Counted from the first letter of the stretch, positions 1 to 12,576 are shown. The stretch is 64,000 nucleotides of DNA from Sphaerolaimus hirsutus (GCA_964036195.1 OZ038457.1:2455180-2519179); one strand, 5' to 3'. Notes: generated from the sequence alone by a model not told the origin. Numbers and translations: made by a program.

Positions 1-3000
1 ACTACATTACCATAACCCTAAAAATGAACCCCCTGGTATACATATACAATTGTGAAAGATCAAAACATATACAATTGTGAAAGAATTGCGTGCTAGGTAT
101 GCCTAATGTAAAAGATAGGACACACAATCACAGGCATCATTGTGCCCAATTCGTGTGTGTTTTTGCACACAATGCAGTCACTATTTATTAGTACAAATGC
201 CCTTTACAAACACGATCCACAATCTTGACAAACAGGGTTAGTAGATGGCAAAGTTGCTTCCCAAGAATGTAATTGCACATGTATAGGGGGTTGACTTGAG
301 TTTTTAGGGGCTGAGTTTACAATTCAGGGTTGAGTTGATGGGTGTTTATAAATTAGGGTTGAGTTGACAGAAGTTTAAAAATAAGGGGCTGTTGACACAA
401 GTTCACAAATTAGAGGCCGAGTTTATGGGAGTTGAGTTGATGGGTGTTTGCCAAATTAGGGGCTGAGTTTATGGGAGTTAACAATAACATTACCATAATC
501 CTTAAGTGAGGCCCCCGGGGCCAAAACTTTCAAATTGTGAAATGATGCATTGTGGGTTTCTAATTACACTGATTTGATATATAATGCACTCCATTTTGAC
601 ACTACATTACCATAACCCTGAAAATGAACCACTGGGGCCAAAAACTTTCAATTTGTGAAATGATGCAATTTTGGGTTTCTGATTGAACTGATTTCAAATT
701 TAGGTTTCTGATTGCACTGATTTGATATATGCACTCCATTGACACTACATTACCATAACCCGTTAATGAACCCATGGGGCCAAATACTTTCAATTTGAGA
801 AATGATGCATTTTTGGGTTTCTGATTGCACTCATTTGAAATATGCACTTCATTTTGACACTACATTACCATAACCCTGAAAATGAACCACTGGGGCCAAA
901 AACTTTCAATTTGTGAAATGATGCATTTTTGGGTTTCTGATTGCACTGATTTCAAATTTGGGTTTCTGATTGCACTGATTTGATACATGCACTCCATTTT
1001 GACACTACATTACCATAACCCTCAAAATGGACCCATGGGGTTAAATACTTTCAATTTGAGAAATGATGCATTTTCGGGTTTCTGATTGCACTCATTTGAA
1101 ATATGCACTTCATTTTGACACTACATAACCATAACCCTAAAATGAACCCCCTGGGCCAAAAACTTTCAAACCATAAAATGATGGATTTGTGGGTTTCTGA
1201 GTGTAGTGATTTCAAATATGCCCAGGGCTTAAAAAATTAGAAATTGTGAAATGATTCAATGTGGGTTTCTAATTGCACTGATTTGAAATATGCACTCTGT
1301 TTTGACACTACATAACCCTGAAAACTACATAACCATAACCCTGAAAATGAACCTCTGGAGCCAAAAACTTTCAATTTGTGAAATCATTCATTTTTGGGTT
1401 TCTGATTGCACTGATTTCAAATTTGGGTCTCTGATTGCACCAATTTGATATATGCACTCCATTTTGACACTACATTACCATAACCCTAAAAATGAACCCA
1501 TGGGGCCAAATACTTTCAATTTGAGAAATGATGCATTTTTGGGTTTCTGATAGCACTCATTTGAAATATGCACTTCATTTTGACACTACATTACCATAAC
1601 CCTAAAATGAACCCCCTGGGCCAAAAACTTTCAAACCATAAAATGATGGATTTGTGGGTTTCTGAGTGTAGCGATTTCAAATATGCCCAGGGCTTAAAAA
1701 ATTAGAAATTGTGAAATGATTCAATGTGGGTTTCTAATTGCACTGATTTGAAATATGCACTCTGTTTTGACACTACATAACCCTGAAAACTACATAACCA
1801 TAACCCTGAAAATGAAGCTCTGGAGCCAAAAACTTTCAATTTGTGAAATCATTCATTTTTGGGTTTCTGATTGCACTGATTTCAAATTTGGGTCTCTGAT
1901 TGCACCAATTTGATATATGCACTCCATTTTGACACTACATTACCATAACCCTAAAAATGAACCCATGGGGCCAAATACTTTCAATTTGAGAAATGATGCA
2001 TTTTCGGGTTTCTGAAAGCACTCATTTGAAATATGCACTTCATTTTGACACTACATTACCATAACCCTAAAAATGAACCCCCTGGGCCAAAAACTTTCAA
2101 ACCATAAAATGATGGATTTGTGGGTTTCTGAGTGTAGCAATTTCAAATATGCCCAGGGCTTAAAAAATTAGAAATTGTGAAATGATTTGATGTGGGTTTC
2201 TAATTGCACTGATTTGAAATATGCAATCCATTTTGACACTACATAACCCTGAAAACTACATAACCATAACCCTGAAAATGAACCTCTGGAGCCAAAAACT
2301 TTCAATTTGTGAAATCATAAATTTTCAGGTTTCTGATTTCACTCATTTGAAATATGCACTTCATTTTCACACTACATTAAAATAACCATAAAAATAAACC
2401 CCCTAAGCCAAAAACTTTCAAATCATAAAATGATGCATTTGTGGGTTTCTGATTGTAGCGATTTCAAATATGCACTCCATTTTGACACTACATTACTAAA
2501 ACCCTGAAATTGAACCCCTAGACCCAAAAATTTCTTATTGTGAAATGATGCATTTTGCAGGTTTCTAATTGCACTGATTTGAAATGACTCAATTTCAACT
2601 CTACATTACTGTAAGCCTTAAATTGAACCCATGGGGCTAATAAATTAGAAATTGTGAAATGATGCATTTGTGGCTTTTTGATTGCCTTGATTTGAAATAT
2701 GCACTTCATTTTGACACTACATTACCATAACCCTGAAAATGAACCCCCAGGGCCAAAAATTTTCAAATCATAAAATGATGTGTTTGTGGGTTTCTGATTG
2801 TAGCGATTTCAAATATGCACTCCATTTTGACACCACATTACTAAAACCCTGATAATGAACCCCTGGGCACAAAAACTTTCAATTTGTGAAATGCTGCATT
2901 TGTGGGTTTTTTATTGCACTGATTTGAGATGTGCACTCCATTTCTACTCTACATTACCATAACTTTTTAAGTCTAACCCCTGGGGCTAAAAAATTGAAAA

Positions 3001-3120
3001 TTGTGAATTGATGCATTTGTGGATTGATGATAGTGATTTTTTGAAATATTCATATCATTTTCCAAATTAGGGGCTGAGTTTACAGGAGTTTCCAAACTAG
3101 GGGCTGTGTTTACAGGATTT
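1..3120. repeat. AT-rich satellite with higher-order structure
   Basis: Degenerate tandem copies of a unit that contains CACTACATTACCATAACCCT, then AATGAACCC, a GGGGCCAAAAACTTTCAA stretch, GAAATGATGCATTT, GGGTTTCTGATTGCACT and a TATGCACTCCATTTTGA stretch. Successive starts are spaced about 115 and 143 bp alternately (for example 601, 744, 859, 1002), so the basic repeat is a dimer. Between about 1210 and 2280 a longer variant block carrying CCCAGGGCTTAAAAAATTAG recurs at a period near 470 bp. Short GGGGCTGAGTTTA repeats flank it at 290-480 and 3060-3120. No gene is visible. Small open frames here (602-847, 2518-2709) follow the repeat and are not genes. Confidence 0.9.
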
Positions 3121-5300
3121 AGAGGGGGTCCCCATGGGGTGCCATTTTTGGGGGGTCTCCAGGGGGTGCCATTTTCTGGAGGTACATATGGGGGTGCCAT
3201 TTAAAGGGGGTCCACATGGGATGCCATTTTTTGGGTGGTCCCCAGGGGTGCCATTTTTTGGTGGTCCTCAGGGGGGTGCTATATTTTTTTTTGCGGGGGG
3301 GGGTCCATATGGGGTGCCATTTTGAGAGGGGTCCCCAGGGGGGTGCCATTTTTGGAGAGTCCCCAGGGGGAGCCAACTTTGGGTGGGTCCCCAGGGGGTG
3401 CCATTTTTGTGGGGGTTCCTAGGGGGTACCATGTTTGGGGGGTCCCCAGGGGGTGCTATTTTTGGGGGGTCCCAAGGGGGTGCCATTTTTGGGGGGTCCC
3501 TAAGGGGTGCCATTTTCTGGTGGTCCTCAGGGGGTGCCATATTTGTGGGGCCCTAGGGGGTCCCATTTTTGGGTGGTTCCCAGGGGGTGCCACTTTTCGG
3601 GGGTTCCCCAGGGGGTGCCATTTGGAGGGGGGTCCCCATTGGGGTGTCAGTTTTTGCAAGCCTCTGAGAAGTGGGTACCTAAAGCAGGATTCTCTCCAAC
3701 CTTCAGTTGGGTTTTGTAGAGTCCCCAGGGGGAGCCAACTTTGGGTGGGTCCCCAGGGGGTGCCATTTTTGTGGGGGTTCCTAGGGGGTGCCATGTTTGG
3801 GGGGTCCCCAGGGGTGCTATTTTTGGGGGGTCCCTAAGGGGTGCCATTTTTGGGGGGTCCCTAAGGGGTGCCATTTTTTGGTGGTCCTCAGGGGGTGCCA
3901 TATTTGTGGGGCCCTAGGGGGTCCCATTTTTGGGCAGTTCCCAGGGGGTGCCACTTTTGGGAGGTTCCCCAGGGGGTGCCATTTGGAGGGGGGTCCCCAT
4001 TGGTGTGTCAGTTTTTGCAAGCCTCTGAGTAGTGGGTACCTATAGCAGGATTCTCTCCAACCTTCAGTTGGGTTTTGTGGTTCTCTACAATTTATACCAC
4101 AAGGATTTACAAACACAAAAAAAACAGCAAAGCACAAATGTAACCAATTGAAGATTACAACAAAGTTTGACACCTTGCAAAAACCACACTATCATATCAC
4201 AAAACCTATACCACACAGAATGCACAGGGTCCCCAGGGGGGTGCCATTTTTGGAGAGTCCCCAGGGGGAGCCAACTTTGGGTGGGTCCCCAGGGGGTGCC
4301 ATTTTTGTGGGGGTTCCTAGGGGGTGCCATGTTTGGGGGGTCCCCAGGGGGTGCTATTTTTATGGGGTCCCAAGGGGGTGCCATTTTTGGGGGGTCCCTA
4401 AGGGGTGCCATTTTCTGGTGGTCCTCAGGGGGTGCCATATTTGTGGGGCCCTAGGGGGTCCCATTTTTGGGCGGTTCCCAGGGGGTGCCACTTTTGGGAG
4501 GTTCCCCAGGGGGTGCCATTTGGAGGGGGGTCCCCACTGGGGTGTCAGTTTTTGCAAGCCTCTGAGTAGTGGGTACCTATAGCAGGATTCTCTCCAACCT
4601 TCAGTTGGGTTTTGTGGTTCTCTACAATTTATACCACAAGGATTTACAAACACAAAAAGAACAGCAAAGCACAAATGTAACCAATTGAAGATTACAACAA
4701 AGTTTGACACCTTGCAAAAACCACACTATCATATCACAAAACCTATACCACACAGAATGCACAGGGTCCCCAGGGGGGTGCCATTTTTGGAGAGTCCCCA
4801 GGGGGAGCCAACTTTGGGTGGGTCCCCAGGGGGTGCCATTTTTGTGGGGGTTCCTAGGGGGTGCCATGTTTGGGGGGTCCCCAGGGGGTGCTATTTTTAT
4901 GGGGTCCCAAGGGGGTGCCATTTTTGGGGGGTCCCTAAGGGGTGCCATTTTCTGGTGGTCCTCAGGGGGTGCCATATTTGTGGGGCCCTAGGAGGTCCCA
5001 TTTTTGGGCGGTTCCCAGGGGGTGCCACTTTTGGGAGGTTCCCCAGGGGGTGCCATTTGGAGGGGGGTCCCCATTGGGGTGTCAGTTTTTGCAAGCCTCT
5101 GAGTAGTGGGTACCTATAGCAGGATTCTCTCCAACCTTCAGTTGGGTTTTGTGGTTCTCTACAATTTATACCACAAGGATTTACAAACACAAAAAGAACA
5201 GCAAAGCACAAATGTAACCAATTGAAGATTACAACAAAGTTTGACACCTTGCAAAAACCACACTATCATATCACAAAACCTATACCACACAGAATGCACA
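3120..5300. repeat. G-rich minisatellite with 537-bp macro-repeat
   Basis: The basic unit is about 27-28 bp, of the form GTCCCCAGGGGGTGCCATTT followed by a short T/G run. Because 27 is divisible by three, long open frames arise on both strands (up to 200 codons at 3235-3837); they are repeat artefacts. A larger unit, minisatellite block plus the unique stretch TACCTATAGCAGGATTCTCT...AATGCACAGG, repeats with an exact 537-bp period (4221, 4758, 5295), preceded by a partial copy from about 3710. The plus strand is strongly G-biased with many GGGGG runs. Confidence 0.9.
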
Positions 5301-5570
5301 CTGCACACCATCATACCAAATCGCAAACTGTCTACATTTTACTACTGAGTTTCATGCCCAACCATTTTACAGAAGTTTACAAAAATCCATTCCAAAACAT
5401 TGCATCTTTGGTATTGGTCTTGTTATTGTTGGTAGATTACATACCGCATTTCAAAACACATGCCTAGCATGTGGGCAAACTTAACTAAAGTATCATATTT
5501 TCTCCAATGGTATTAATTGTAGAGAACCACAAAACCCGACCGAAGGTCGGAGAGAATCCTGCTAGTCAAA
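5100..5570. repeat. Inverted repeat closing the 537-bp unit
   Basis: The tail of the macro-repeat (about 5117-5164, GGATTCTCTCCAACCTTCAG into GGGTTTTGTGGTTCTCTACA) recurs in inverted orientation at about 5518-5566 (TAGAGAACCACAAAACCC, then GGAGAGAATCCTGCT). The stretch between is AT-rich without a gene. This looks like the terminal repeats of one element of which the 537-bp unit is an internally expanded part; that last step is inference. Confidence 0.55.
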
Positions 5571-5647
5571 TACAATACTATAAGCACATCAGATCAACCA
5601 TAAACATCTCAAAATGAAAATGAAAAATAAATTTGGGGACACAATAC

Positions 5648-5829
5648 AGGTTCGATATATCGAAAAAATGGTCGATATTCGATATCGATATTTGATATTT
5701 TTTCAAAATTTTCGATATCGATATTCGATATTTGATATTTTTTCAAAATTTTCGATATCGATATTCGATATTCGATATTAAAAAATGGTCGATATCCGAT
5801 ATTCGATACGATATATCGCTTGAACCCTA
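5648..5829. mobile_element. Miniature hAT-like element with (CGATAT)n interior
   Basis: The right end is CGATATATCGCTTGAACCCTA and the left end is a decayed inverted copy (AGGTTCGATATATCG). The interior is CGATATTCGATATTTTTTC repeats. It belongs with the copies at 7085 and 9967. No clean 8-bp duplication is present; the flanks are only loosely similar (ACACAATA and GCACAGATA). Confidence 0.6.
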
Positions 5830-5836
5830 GGCACAG

Positions 5837-5996
5837 ATACCAATTTGCAGATAATTAGTGATTGTCAATGAAGTTTTATAATGAATTTCAGTTGTCGGTT
5901 GGGTTTCAAAACGGGATTTCGTATTGAAAACGAACCGACAACTGAAATTCATTTGAAAACTTGGAAGACATGCACGAATTATCTGCAAATTGGCAT
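5837..5996. mobile_element. Short perfect-arm hairpin (MITE-like)
   Basis: Two nested inverted repeats: CCAATTTGCAGATAATT pairs with AATTATCTGCAAATTGG, and GAATTTCAGTTGTCGGTT pairs with AACCGACAACTGAAATTC. The loop holds TTTCAAAACGGGATTTCGTA. The open frame from 5881 runs through the hairpin and is not supported as a gene. Confidence 0.65.
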
Positions 5997-6202
5997 GTGT
6001 GTACACTCTACTAGTGAGTATACATCACTGCTTTTTGCGGCAGAAATGGAACTTTATTCTGGAATTATGGAACTTTTTCACTCCTTTTTTGTCGGCACAA
6101 AAATCAGTGTAAACGCCGCTTTAGTCGAGTTATCCCATATAAGTTATTAGGTTTATGGTACCCGTTCCGCTAGAGGCTCAGTAAAATGACAAACGTTAAG
6201 AG

Positions 6203-6379
6203 TAGTGATGTGAAAAGAGCCAGAACTTTAGCGCCAAGCGCCATGACGCTTTTCCGACCAGTGCCAATGGCGCCAAGAGCCATGGCACTTTTTGCTTTGG
6301 CGCTAGCGTCAGCGCCATCGCCAAGCATTTTGTTCCTGGCGCCGGTCAAAAATAGCGCCATGGCGCCTTCACATCACTA
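6203..6379. mobile_element. Miniature hAT-like element with GGCGCC interior
   Basis: The inverted ends are TAGTGATGTGAA and TTCACATCACTA. The interior is rich in GGCGC/GCGCC, CATGGCG and TTGGCGC motifs. The flanks are GTTAAGAG (6195-6202) and GTTGAGAG (6380-6387), an 8-bp duplication with one mismatch, as expected for hAT transposition. Confidence 0.75.
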
Positions 6380-6387
6380 GTTGAGAG

Positions 6388-7076
6388 TAAAGTGGCGTTC
6401 TAGCGGAACTGGTACAGATTCGGCCAACTCACAACCGACATCGCTATTTCTTTGTCACTTGCCTTCATGCGAAGTGAGCAGCACCCGATATAAACATAGA
6501 ACAAAATAATGTGGGTAAATTCAGATTAAGTTTCAGAAACTTTTGCACAGCTCCATAAAATGACATTCAGTGGTGGGAAACACACAGAAATGTTGGAGTC
6601 AGCCGGAGACAACGACACCTGGAAATTAAAACAGCATTTTTGGAACGTGTCTTAGTAGTGCATTCCGCTGCACAAATTACCTATCTTAGTGTTTGACATT
6701 TCGAGGGAGGTGGGCCTATTCAAAGGGGGGAATACGAATAAAAACGGCATATTTTACCCCCCCGAGCTCCCAAACAAAAACTTACATCTAAATATCTACG
6801 CAAGGGGAGCCATCTGCTTTTTATCCAGTATTCGCAAATGTCCTTTTTTCCTAAATCCCAGCGACCCCTGCCAACACTGAAAAGCTCACCCAACAGCCAC
6901 CCACCTGACACATAGCATCGCTGCAAATTAATTCACTGTGAAAATCGACGCCAGAAGACATCTGATGTACAGGGTCCGTTTACTGCGGCACCGGGACCAC
7001 GGGCGGACTGGTACATTGGGAAGCTATCGGATCTGGGGCCAATTCCTCAAATTGACAAGTGGTAGGGAAGTGATGG
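6388..7076. other. No gene seen
   Basis: Unique-looking, moderately AT-rich sequence. A 62-codon frame at 6689-6880 and its antisense partner show no recognisable domain or splice context. Confidence 0.5.
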
Positions 7077-7084
7077 AATGTAGG

Positions 7085-7231
7085 TAGGGTTCAAACGATA
7101 TCACTTTTCGATATTTGATATTATTTCAAAATTTTCGATATCGATATTCGATATTTTTCAAAAATGTTCGATATCGATATTCGATATAAAAAAGCGGTCG
7201 ATATTCGGTACGATATATCGTTTGAACCCTA
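7085..7231. mobile_element. Miniature hAT-like element, (CGATAT)n type, exact TSD
   Basis: 147 bp with ends TAGGGTTCAAACGATAT and ATATCGTTTGAACCCTA and a CGATATTCGATAT interior. It is flanked by exact 8-bp repeats AATGTAGG at 7077-7084 and 7232-7239. It is a clean minimal example of the family. Confidence 0.9.
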
Positions 7232-7239
7232 AATGTAGG

Positions 7240-8622
7240 TCGCTCGGTAACATGTGAAAGTCAGTTAAATACTTGTCACTTTTGCTGTCACTTGTCAACT
7301 TGAGGAATTGTCACCTGGTGTAGCTGCGCTTGTCACAGCAACAACACTGTGCCGGCTTGCTAGAGCCACCGCCCATGGCTCACATCGAAACTGGGGCCAA
7401 TCCCGAGAGTGGACAAGTGAAAATACAAGTTGTAACTGATAAGTAGGTTAGCGAGGTTCAAGTCAAGTCAAATTAACTTGATAAGAAAATTGTAAGGCCA
7501 ATTTCAACAATGAGATATTTGATGAACGTTGCGTTATGACGCAACATACTCAAAACACTTGGCACTGTTCCAGCGGACGAGAAATTTCCTAACGTTCTCT
7601 TCTATCACTTGTCACTCTAGACTTGTAAATATTTACACTTGTCCACTTGCGGAATGGGCGTCTGTTGCTTTTTGTACTGTTACATGGAATTAGTAATGTA
7701 TCGAGCAATGGAAACTTTTTGAAGTTACCTATTTTACTGTAATTTACACTCAAATAGATACTGCATCCATAAACTTAAATATGGCTGCCTAGAGATGGCC
7801 GGTATTTTTATTTAAAAAAACGTTGTTAAAAAAGCAAGCATATATATAACATCACAAAGTACTGTCAATTGTCTGACATAACTGAACATCTTGACTTGGG
7901 AACTTTTGGGATCTGGGAATTTAAAAAAAGGTTTTATTTTATAAATAAAACAGCCATTGAAAAAAACGTATTTTTCATCGCTATGGCTGACTGCGTGAAA
8001 TCTTTTCAGTAGTCGATTTAAATACTGCAAGTAAAAATTAAAGCAAACACGAGCCGCGTGTCTATTGACACTATACAAATTTTTTGTTAACCCAATCACA
8101 TGACCACTTTTTACCTTTACATGTAAAATATAAATACCGTGCGATCGAGGGAACCGGAAAAATGTTCCGTTTAACGTTTTTAAACAATTTACATATGACG
8201 ATTTAATTAGACTCGAGTTGTTGCCAAATAAGTAAAAAAGTAGACATTTACTATTCAATAGCAGAAATGAGCGATAAATTTTTTCCGATTCGATCATCGA
8301 CCATTTCCCATAGGTAAATAGAATTTACTAAGAATTTTTGAAGGTGCTGCACTTCACCAGTACGCAAATGTAACATATCTTTATTTTAAAACAATACGTT
8401 ATGATCTAATAAAGAAATAAAGATTTTTATCATCCTCAGTTTGAAAGATGGTATTCACAATGGATTAATTTAGCACACAATCAAGTGACTTCAATCGTCA
8501 AAATATGGTAACATTGGTTGTAAGCACTCCAATCACTACACATACACAAAATAAATACAGTAATCAAACAAATCTAATCACAAGCCCACAGAAGTGTAAA
8601 ACAGACAAAATTTGTGTGCAGT
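7240..8622. other. 3' flank of the Asterix gene; no gene assigned
   Basis: AT-rich. A 161-codon minus-strand frame at 7812-8297 has no family I recognise, and no supporting splice or start context. A minus-strand AATAAA lies at about 8380-8386, about 240 bp past the Asterix stop, and is a plausible polyadenylation signal for that gene. Confidence 0.4.
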
Positions 8623-9203
8623 TCAAACAACGTTCGCCCAGGGGGGTATTATTGGGGTGGGATTCTGTAGGTAGCACATGACAACTGCGGATATGGACAG
8701 CATGAATGAAGACAGCACCTGGGGGTAAAAAAATATTAGCACATATTTATGTGGTCACAGCGCCACGAGGAACAGTATGTTACTATGAATAGGAACTGTA
8801 TTATGCATCAAATTTGAATTTTGTAAAAAATTTCATTAATTAAACCGAACTTGTCTTTTAAACTATGGTAACCTTCAAAATCAAAAATTCCGTAGTGGCG
8901 ATTTTAGCTATATACATAAATACCTATATCTAAATTTTTAGCAATATTTCACCTAGTTCAATCTATCAAACTTCCACAGGGGGTCCAAAAATCGCAGGGA
9001 ACCCCCGCACCCCACCCACCTGCTTGGCATCGTCACTGGCCCTTCCATGGGCAAAACTGATGCACGAGCAAAAGAGTGCGAGCCAGGCGCACCACTTGAG
9101 CCGCATCATGAGGCCGCACATGGAGAAGATCATGCCCACCATGTTCATGTACTCGGGCGTGGGGTCCTCCGCCGGCCCCGACACGGACTCCGTCGCCTTG
9201 TAG
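8623..9203 (-). CDS. WDR83OS: Asterix / PAT complex subunit homologue, last two exons
   Basis: Asterix is a small ER membrane protein that, with CCDC47, forms the PAT complex, which chaperones nascent multipass membrane proteins. Exon 9020-9203 (read leftwards) enters in phase 2 after TCACTGCCCCAG and encodes [16 protein letters not shown], then [20 protein letters not shown] and [20 protein letters not shown], ending DDAKQ at a GTGGGT donor. Exon 8623-8718 continues in phase 0 with [20 protein letters not shown] and ends PPWANVV before [11 protein letters not shown], the GMIFSMCGL membrane segment, LKWCAW and the second hydrophobic segment match the family closely (from memory of the family). 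The first exon, expected to encode a short PNKV-like N-terminus ending in a split Arg codon, was not found to the right. Neighbours appear unrelated. Confidence 0.93.
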
Positions 9204-9544
9204 CTGGGGCAGTGAGATTTGGATACAGTGTGTGTGTTTGAGTGTGAGTTTGGCTTGGGAATGAATAGCACCGGAATTTTGGAAAAGTTATAAACTAGTG
9301 GTTCAAACAGATTTGAGATAAGGTTAATGAATTTTAACAAAGTCAACAGTAAATACGTTATAGACTCGTCATTCAGATAATTCAAATGTGTCCAAAACAG
9401 ATTCCCAAATTTCGGTGGTGTGCTAGTGTGTGCGGCGCCGAACGGTAACGGTTCGTCAGTAATGGACCGGTGAACTTTCGTATGGCACGTTTTCAAGTTT
9501 GCGGTTAACTGTAGGCGTAGGTTACATTTGCGATGAAGCAGGGG

Positions 9545-9865
9545 TTCAGTATGGGGGGGTTGGGAGGGTAATTGGGAGGGTTAAATTTGGAGGGTAATTG
9601 GGAGGGTAAGATTGGGAGGGTAAAATTGGGAGGGTAATTGGGAGGGTTAAATTGGGAGGGTAATTGGGAGGGTAAGATTGGGAGGGCAAAATTGGGAGGG
9701 TAATAGGGAGGGTAAAATTGGGAGGGTAAAATTGGGAGGGTAAAATTGGGAGGGTAAAATTGGGAGGGTAAAATTGGGAGGGTAATTGGGAGGGTAAAAT
9801 TGGGAGGGTAAAATTGGTAGGGTAACTGGGTGGGTGAAAGTGGGAGGGTAATTGGGGGAGGGCTC
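9545..9865. repeat. G-rich minisatellite, GGGAGGGTAAAATT units
   Basis: About twenty tandem units of 12-14 bp alternating GGGAGGGTAATT and GGGAGGGTAAAATT on the plus strand. The regularly spaced GGG triplets could form G-quadruplexes on this strand. It lies upstream of the second visible Asterix exon, so probably in that gene's first intron or 5' flank. A proline-rich minus-strand frame across it is an artefact. Confidence 0.9.
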
Positions 9866-9966
9866 AGGGGGAAGTACCCAAAATTTTAGCCTAGAATAGA
9901 TAGATAGCTGAGCGGCCTCTGGTATCAATATATAGGTGGCGGATTTGGGGGGAGCCCCCCCCAGGA

Positions 9967-10456
9967 TAGGGTTGGGACGATATGACTTTTCGATATCGAT
10001 ATTCGATATTCGATATTTTTTTCTCAAACTCGATATTCGATATCGATACGATATGGACCCTCGATATTCGATATCGATATTCGATATTAAAATAAGTTCG
10101 ATATACGATATCGATATTTCGATATTTTCGATATTTCGATATTTTACTTTTGTTACTTGCTATTTTTACGTGAATGTCATAGTGTAGTCCCATTTGGTCA
10201 CAAACATAGTTAATCATATCCTTAATGAAGAGTGGATTATACAAATTTACATAAAATGGACGTATGGCGTACTGGCACACTATAAGCCAGGCCAGGGAAG
10301 GGAAGAATATCGAAAAATATCGAAAAAATGGTCGATATTCGATATCGATATTCGATATTTTTTCAAAATTTTCGATATCGATATTCGATATTCGATATGA
10401 AAAAACAGTCGATATCCGATATTCGATATTCGATACGATATATCGTCCCAACCCTA
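9967..10456. mobile_element. hAT-like element, (CGATAT)n type, exact TSD
   Basis: 490 bp. Ends TAGGGTTGGGACGATAT and ATATCGTCCCAACCCTA. Both subterminal regions are CGATATTCGATATCGATAT arrays; a unique AT-rich centre lies at about 10140-10310. Exact 8-bp flanks CCCCAGGA at 9959-9966 and 10457-10464. It shares its core motif with 7085-7231 but has a different bridge (TTGGGACG instead of TTCAAACG). Confidence 0.9.
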
Positions 10457-10464
10457 CCCCAGGA

Positions 10465-12576
10465 GACCCCTGGCAGGGCACCAGGGACAGTTCCGCAAGT
10501 AGTTCACTTTGAACACTTTATCAACTCCCCATTTATCATTTTACTTTACCTTCCCCACCCTGTAAAATAATATATAAAGTGTAAATAACATATCAGACAA
10601 AATTTGTCAAATGTCATACAAATTATTATATGAATAATTACTGGGAAATGAACACTCTACACCGCACTCTACATAATTTTGCGTGACACTAAATAGACCC
10701 TAAATTGTTATCCGAAAAAACCCCGCAAATAACAATGCTAGTCAAATTTTGGCACTATTCCCAATCTAAACCTAAGCTTTTTAGTTCACCATGAGGAAAT
10801 ATGTAGGGCAATATAAGACACAGACAAATTTTAGAAGCCTACCGAGTGATTTTGTTAGGCCGCCGAACATCACTGGAATTATTTACGCTGCTCTGCATTC
10901 TGATCACGACGCACCGCCTCAGCTTTTACCTTTTTATGGGAAAAAATTAGAATTGGATACTATCATATCAACTCAGAGACTCTATTATAGCAAGCTGGCA
11001 GCCGGCCAAAAGTTTCGAAAGGGCTGTAAAACTAAGTGAAATAAGCCAAAAATAGCATTCAATAGGTATATAACCGGTGTATAGACGAGAATAGCAATTT
11101 TGAAAGTGAGAATTGACAGTACAAAATGGACTAACTTTTTCCGAATTTGAGCAAAAATTGGGAGAGCGCAACTTTTTCTTTCGTTCCTACAAGACGCAAC
11201 CGGTAACTTGGACGTGAGCCAACTGGCTTAAATGACCCAAACGTATAATGAGGATACTACTGCAAACTATACGACGTTGGAGTTTACACTTGTTTATTCC
11301 TTTCTCATAATATGCTTATCGATGTGTCGCGTTCCTTTCAGTTGATGAGTATTTTTTAGCTATATTTCATCAGCGTTGGCAATTTTGTTAAGGCAGAACC
11401 TTCATATCCGAGATTTTTATTCTAAATTTTGCGTATGTAACTTAGATTCTCACAAAAAGAAAAATCCCTCTGGGAATCTTCGGTGCGATGTTTTGAGCGA
11501 CATTTTTTGGTGCTTTGTAAACGTGCCTTCACACGATGACCAATGGATGGAAACAGCCTTACAGATTTTATGTTGTTTTTGTGACACTTTTGTATTTTTT
11601 GCTGGACCATGGAATTGTTGCGCAAGGTTGGCTCTACATTTTTTTGTATAATTCATGATCGTATTGAGTTTTGTAAACTTACAACTTAAGCACTCATTGT
11701 TTTGTCTTATTATAGACAATTTCGTTAAGATACACTGAGATTTTCGCGATGGGACGGTTTTGGCACTCGAAAATAAATCTACATATAAACATGTGACGAC
11801 TTTTGACGACTTGAATATGAATTTATCAAAATTTTAGATCCATTGACACTGCCTATTCAAAAGTACATTCACTACAAACTTTAACCACGCTTGTTATGCA
11901 ACCGCAACGGTTCCATTTCACACGCATACACAGAATGTTGCATAACACGGGCAAAAGCCACATTTTTCTGCACGCACCGATGAGACGCGCGATTCTGTGA
12001 TGCGCGCGGCGGTCATCACGCGAAAAAAGCCAAGCTCACATAGGAGCATAACTCCACAACGCCCTTTTTTCAATGTTTCAGTTTATAAAAAGTTGAAATA
12101 AGTTATATGTAAGTTAAATTGGTGAAGAAAATGTATTTCCTGTTGGTGTAATAAGCATTACTGATGAAAATACATCCACAATATTGACAAATCTCGTTTT
12201 TATAAGTGCATTTGTGTCAGCAGCTACAAAAAATGTGTCGTCGACGGCCCCATTAACCTGGCTTTTTTTTATAGTCGCTGACAAGTGCAATTTTCAATAA
12301 TTTGCCATTATCGTGAACAAATTATGACTAATGGAGACCTACGCTAACGGGACCTATGTTTTTATCACTTAAATAACGCGAACATGTTGGATTCAAAAAA
12401 ATCTCATTTCTCCAAAAATAACAATTTTTGTTACAAAATTTCATTTTAAATTTTTTATTATAAATATAACAATTTACAATAACAAATTTCACCATTTCCA
12501 ATCAAAATAAATGTTTTCACCAAATTTTTAGTCCAATAGCTATCGCTCTCTCACAATTTCTTCAATTTCTACTCAG
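10465..12576. other. Between Asterix and the receptor phosphatase; no gene assigned
   Basis: AT-rich. Frames at 10791-11039 (82 codons) and 11376-11651 (91 codons) on the plus strand have no recognised domain. The missing first Asterix exon (minus) and the missing signal-peptide exon of the phosphatase (plus) could both lie here, but I could not identify either. Confidence 0.4.

Noticed and set aside
3235..3837. 200-codon open frame and several 70-144 codon frames on both strands
   Set aside because: They arise because the minisatellite unit is a multiple of three; overlapping frames on both strands have equal quality and only repeat-like peptides.
7812..8297. 161-codon minus-strand frame
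   Set aside because: AT-rich, no recognisable domain, no splice or start context, and it lies just past the end of the Asterix gene.
9545..9865. CRISPR-like array
   Set aside because: Units are contiguous, without unique spacers, in a eukaryotic genome; it is a minisatellite. The same applies to 3120-5300.
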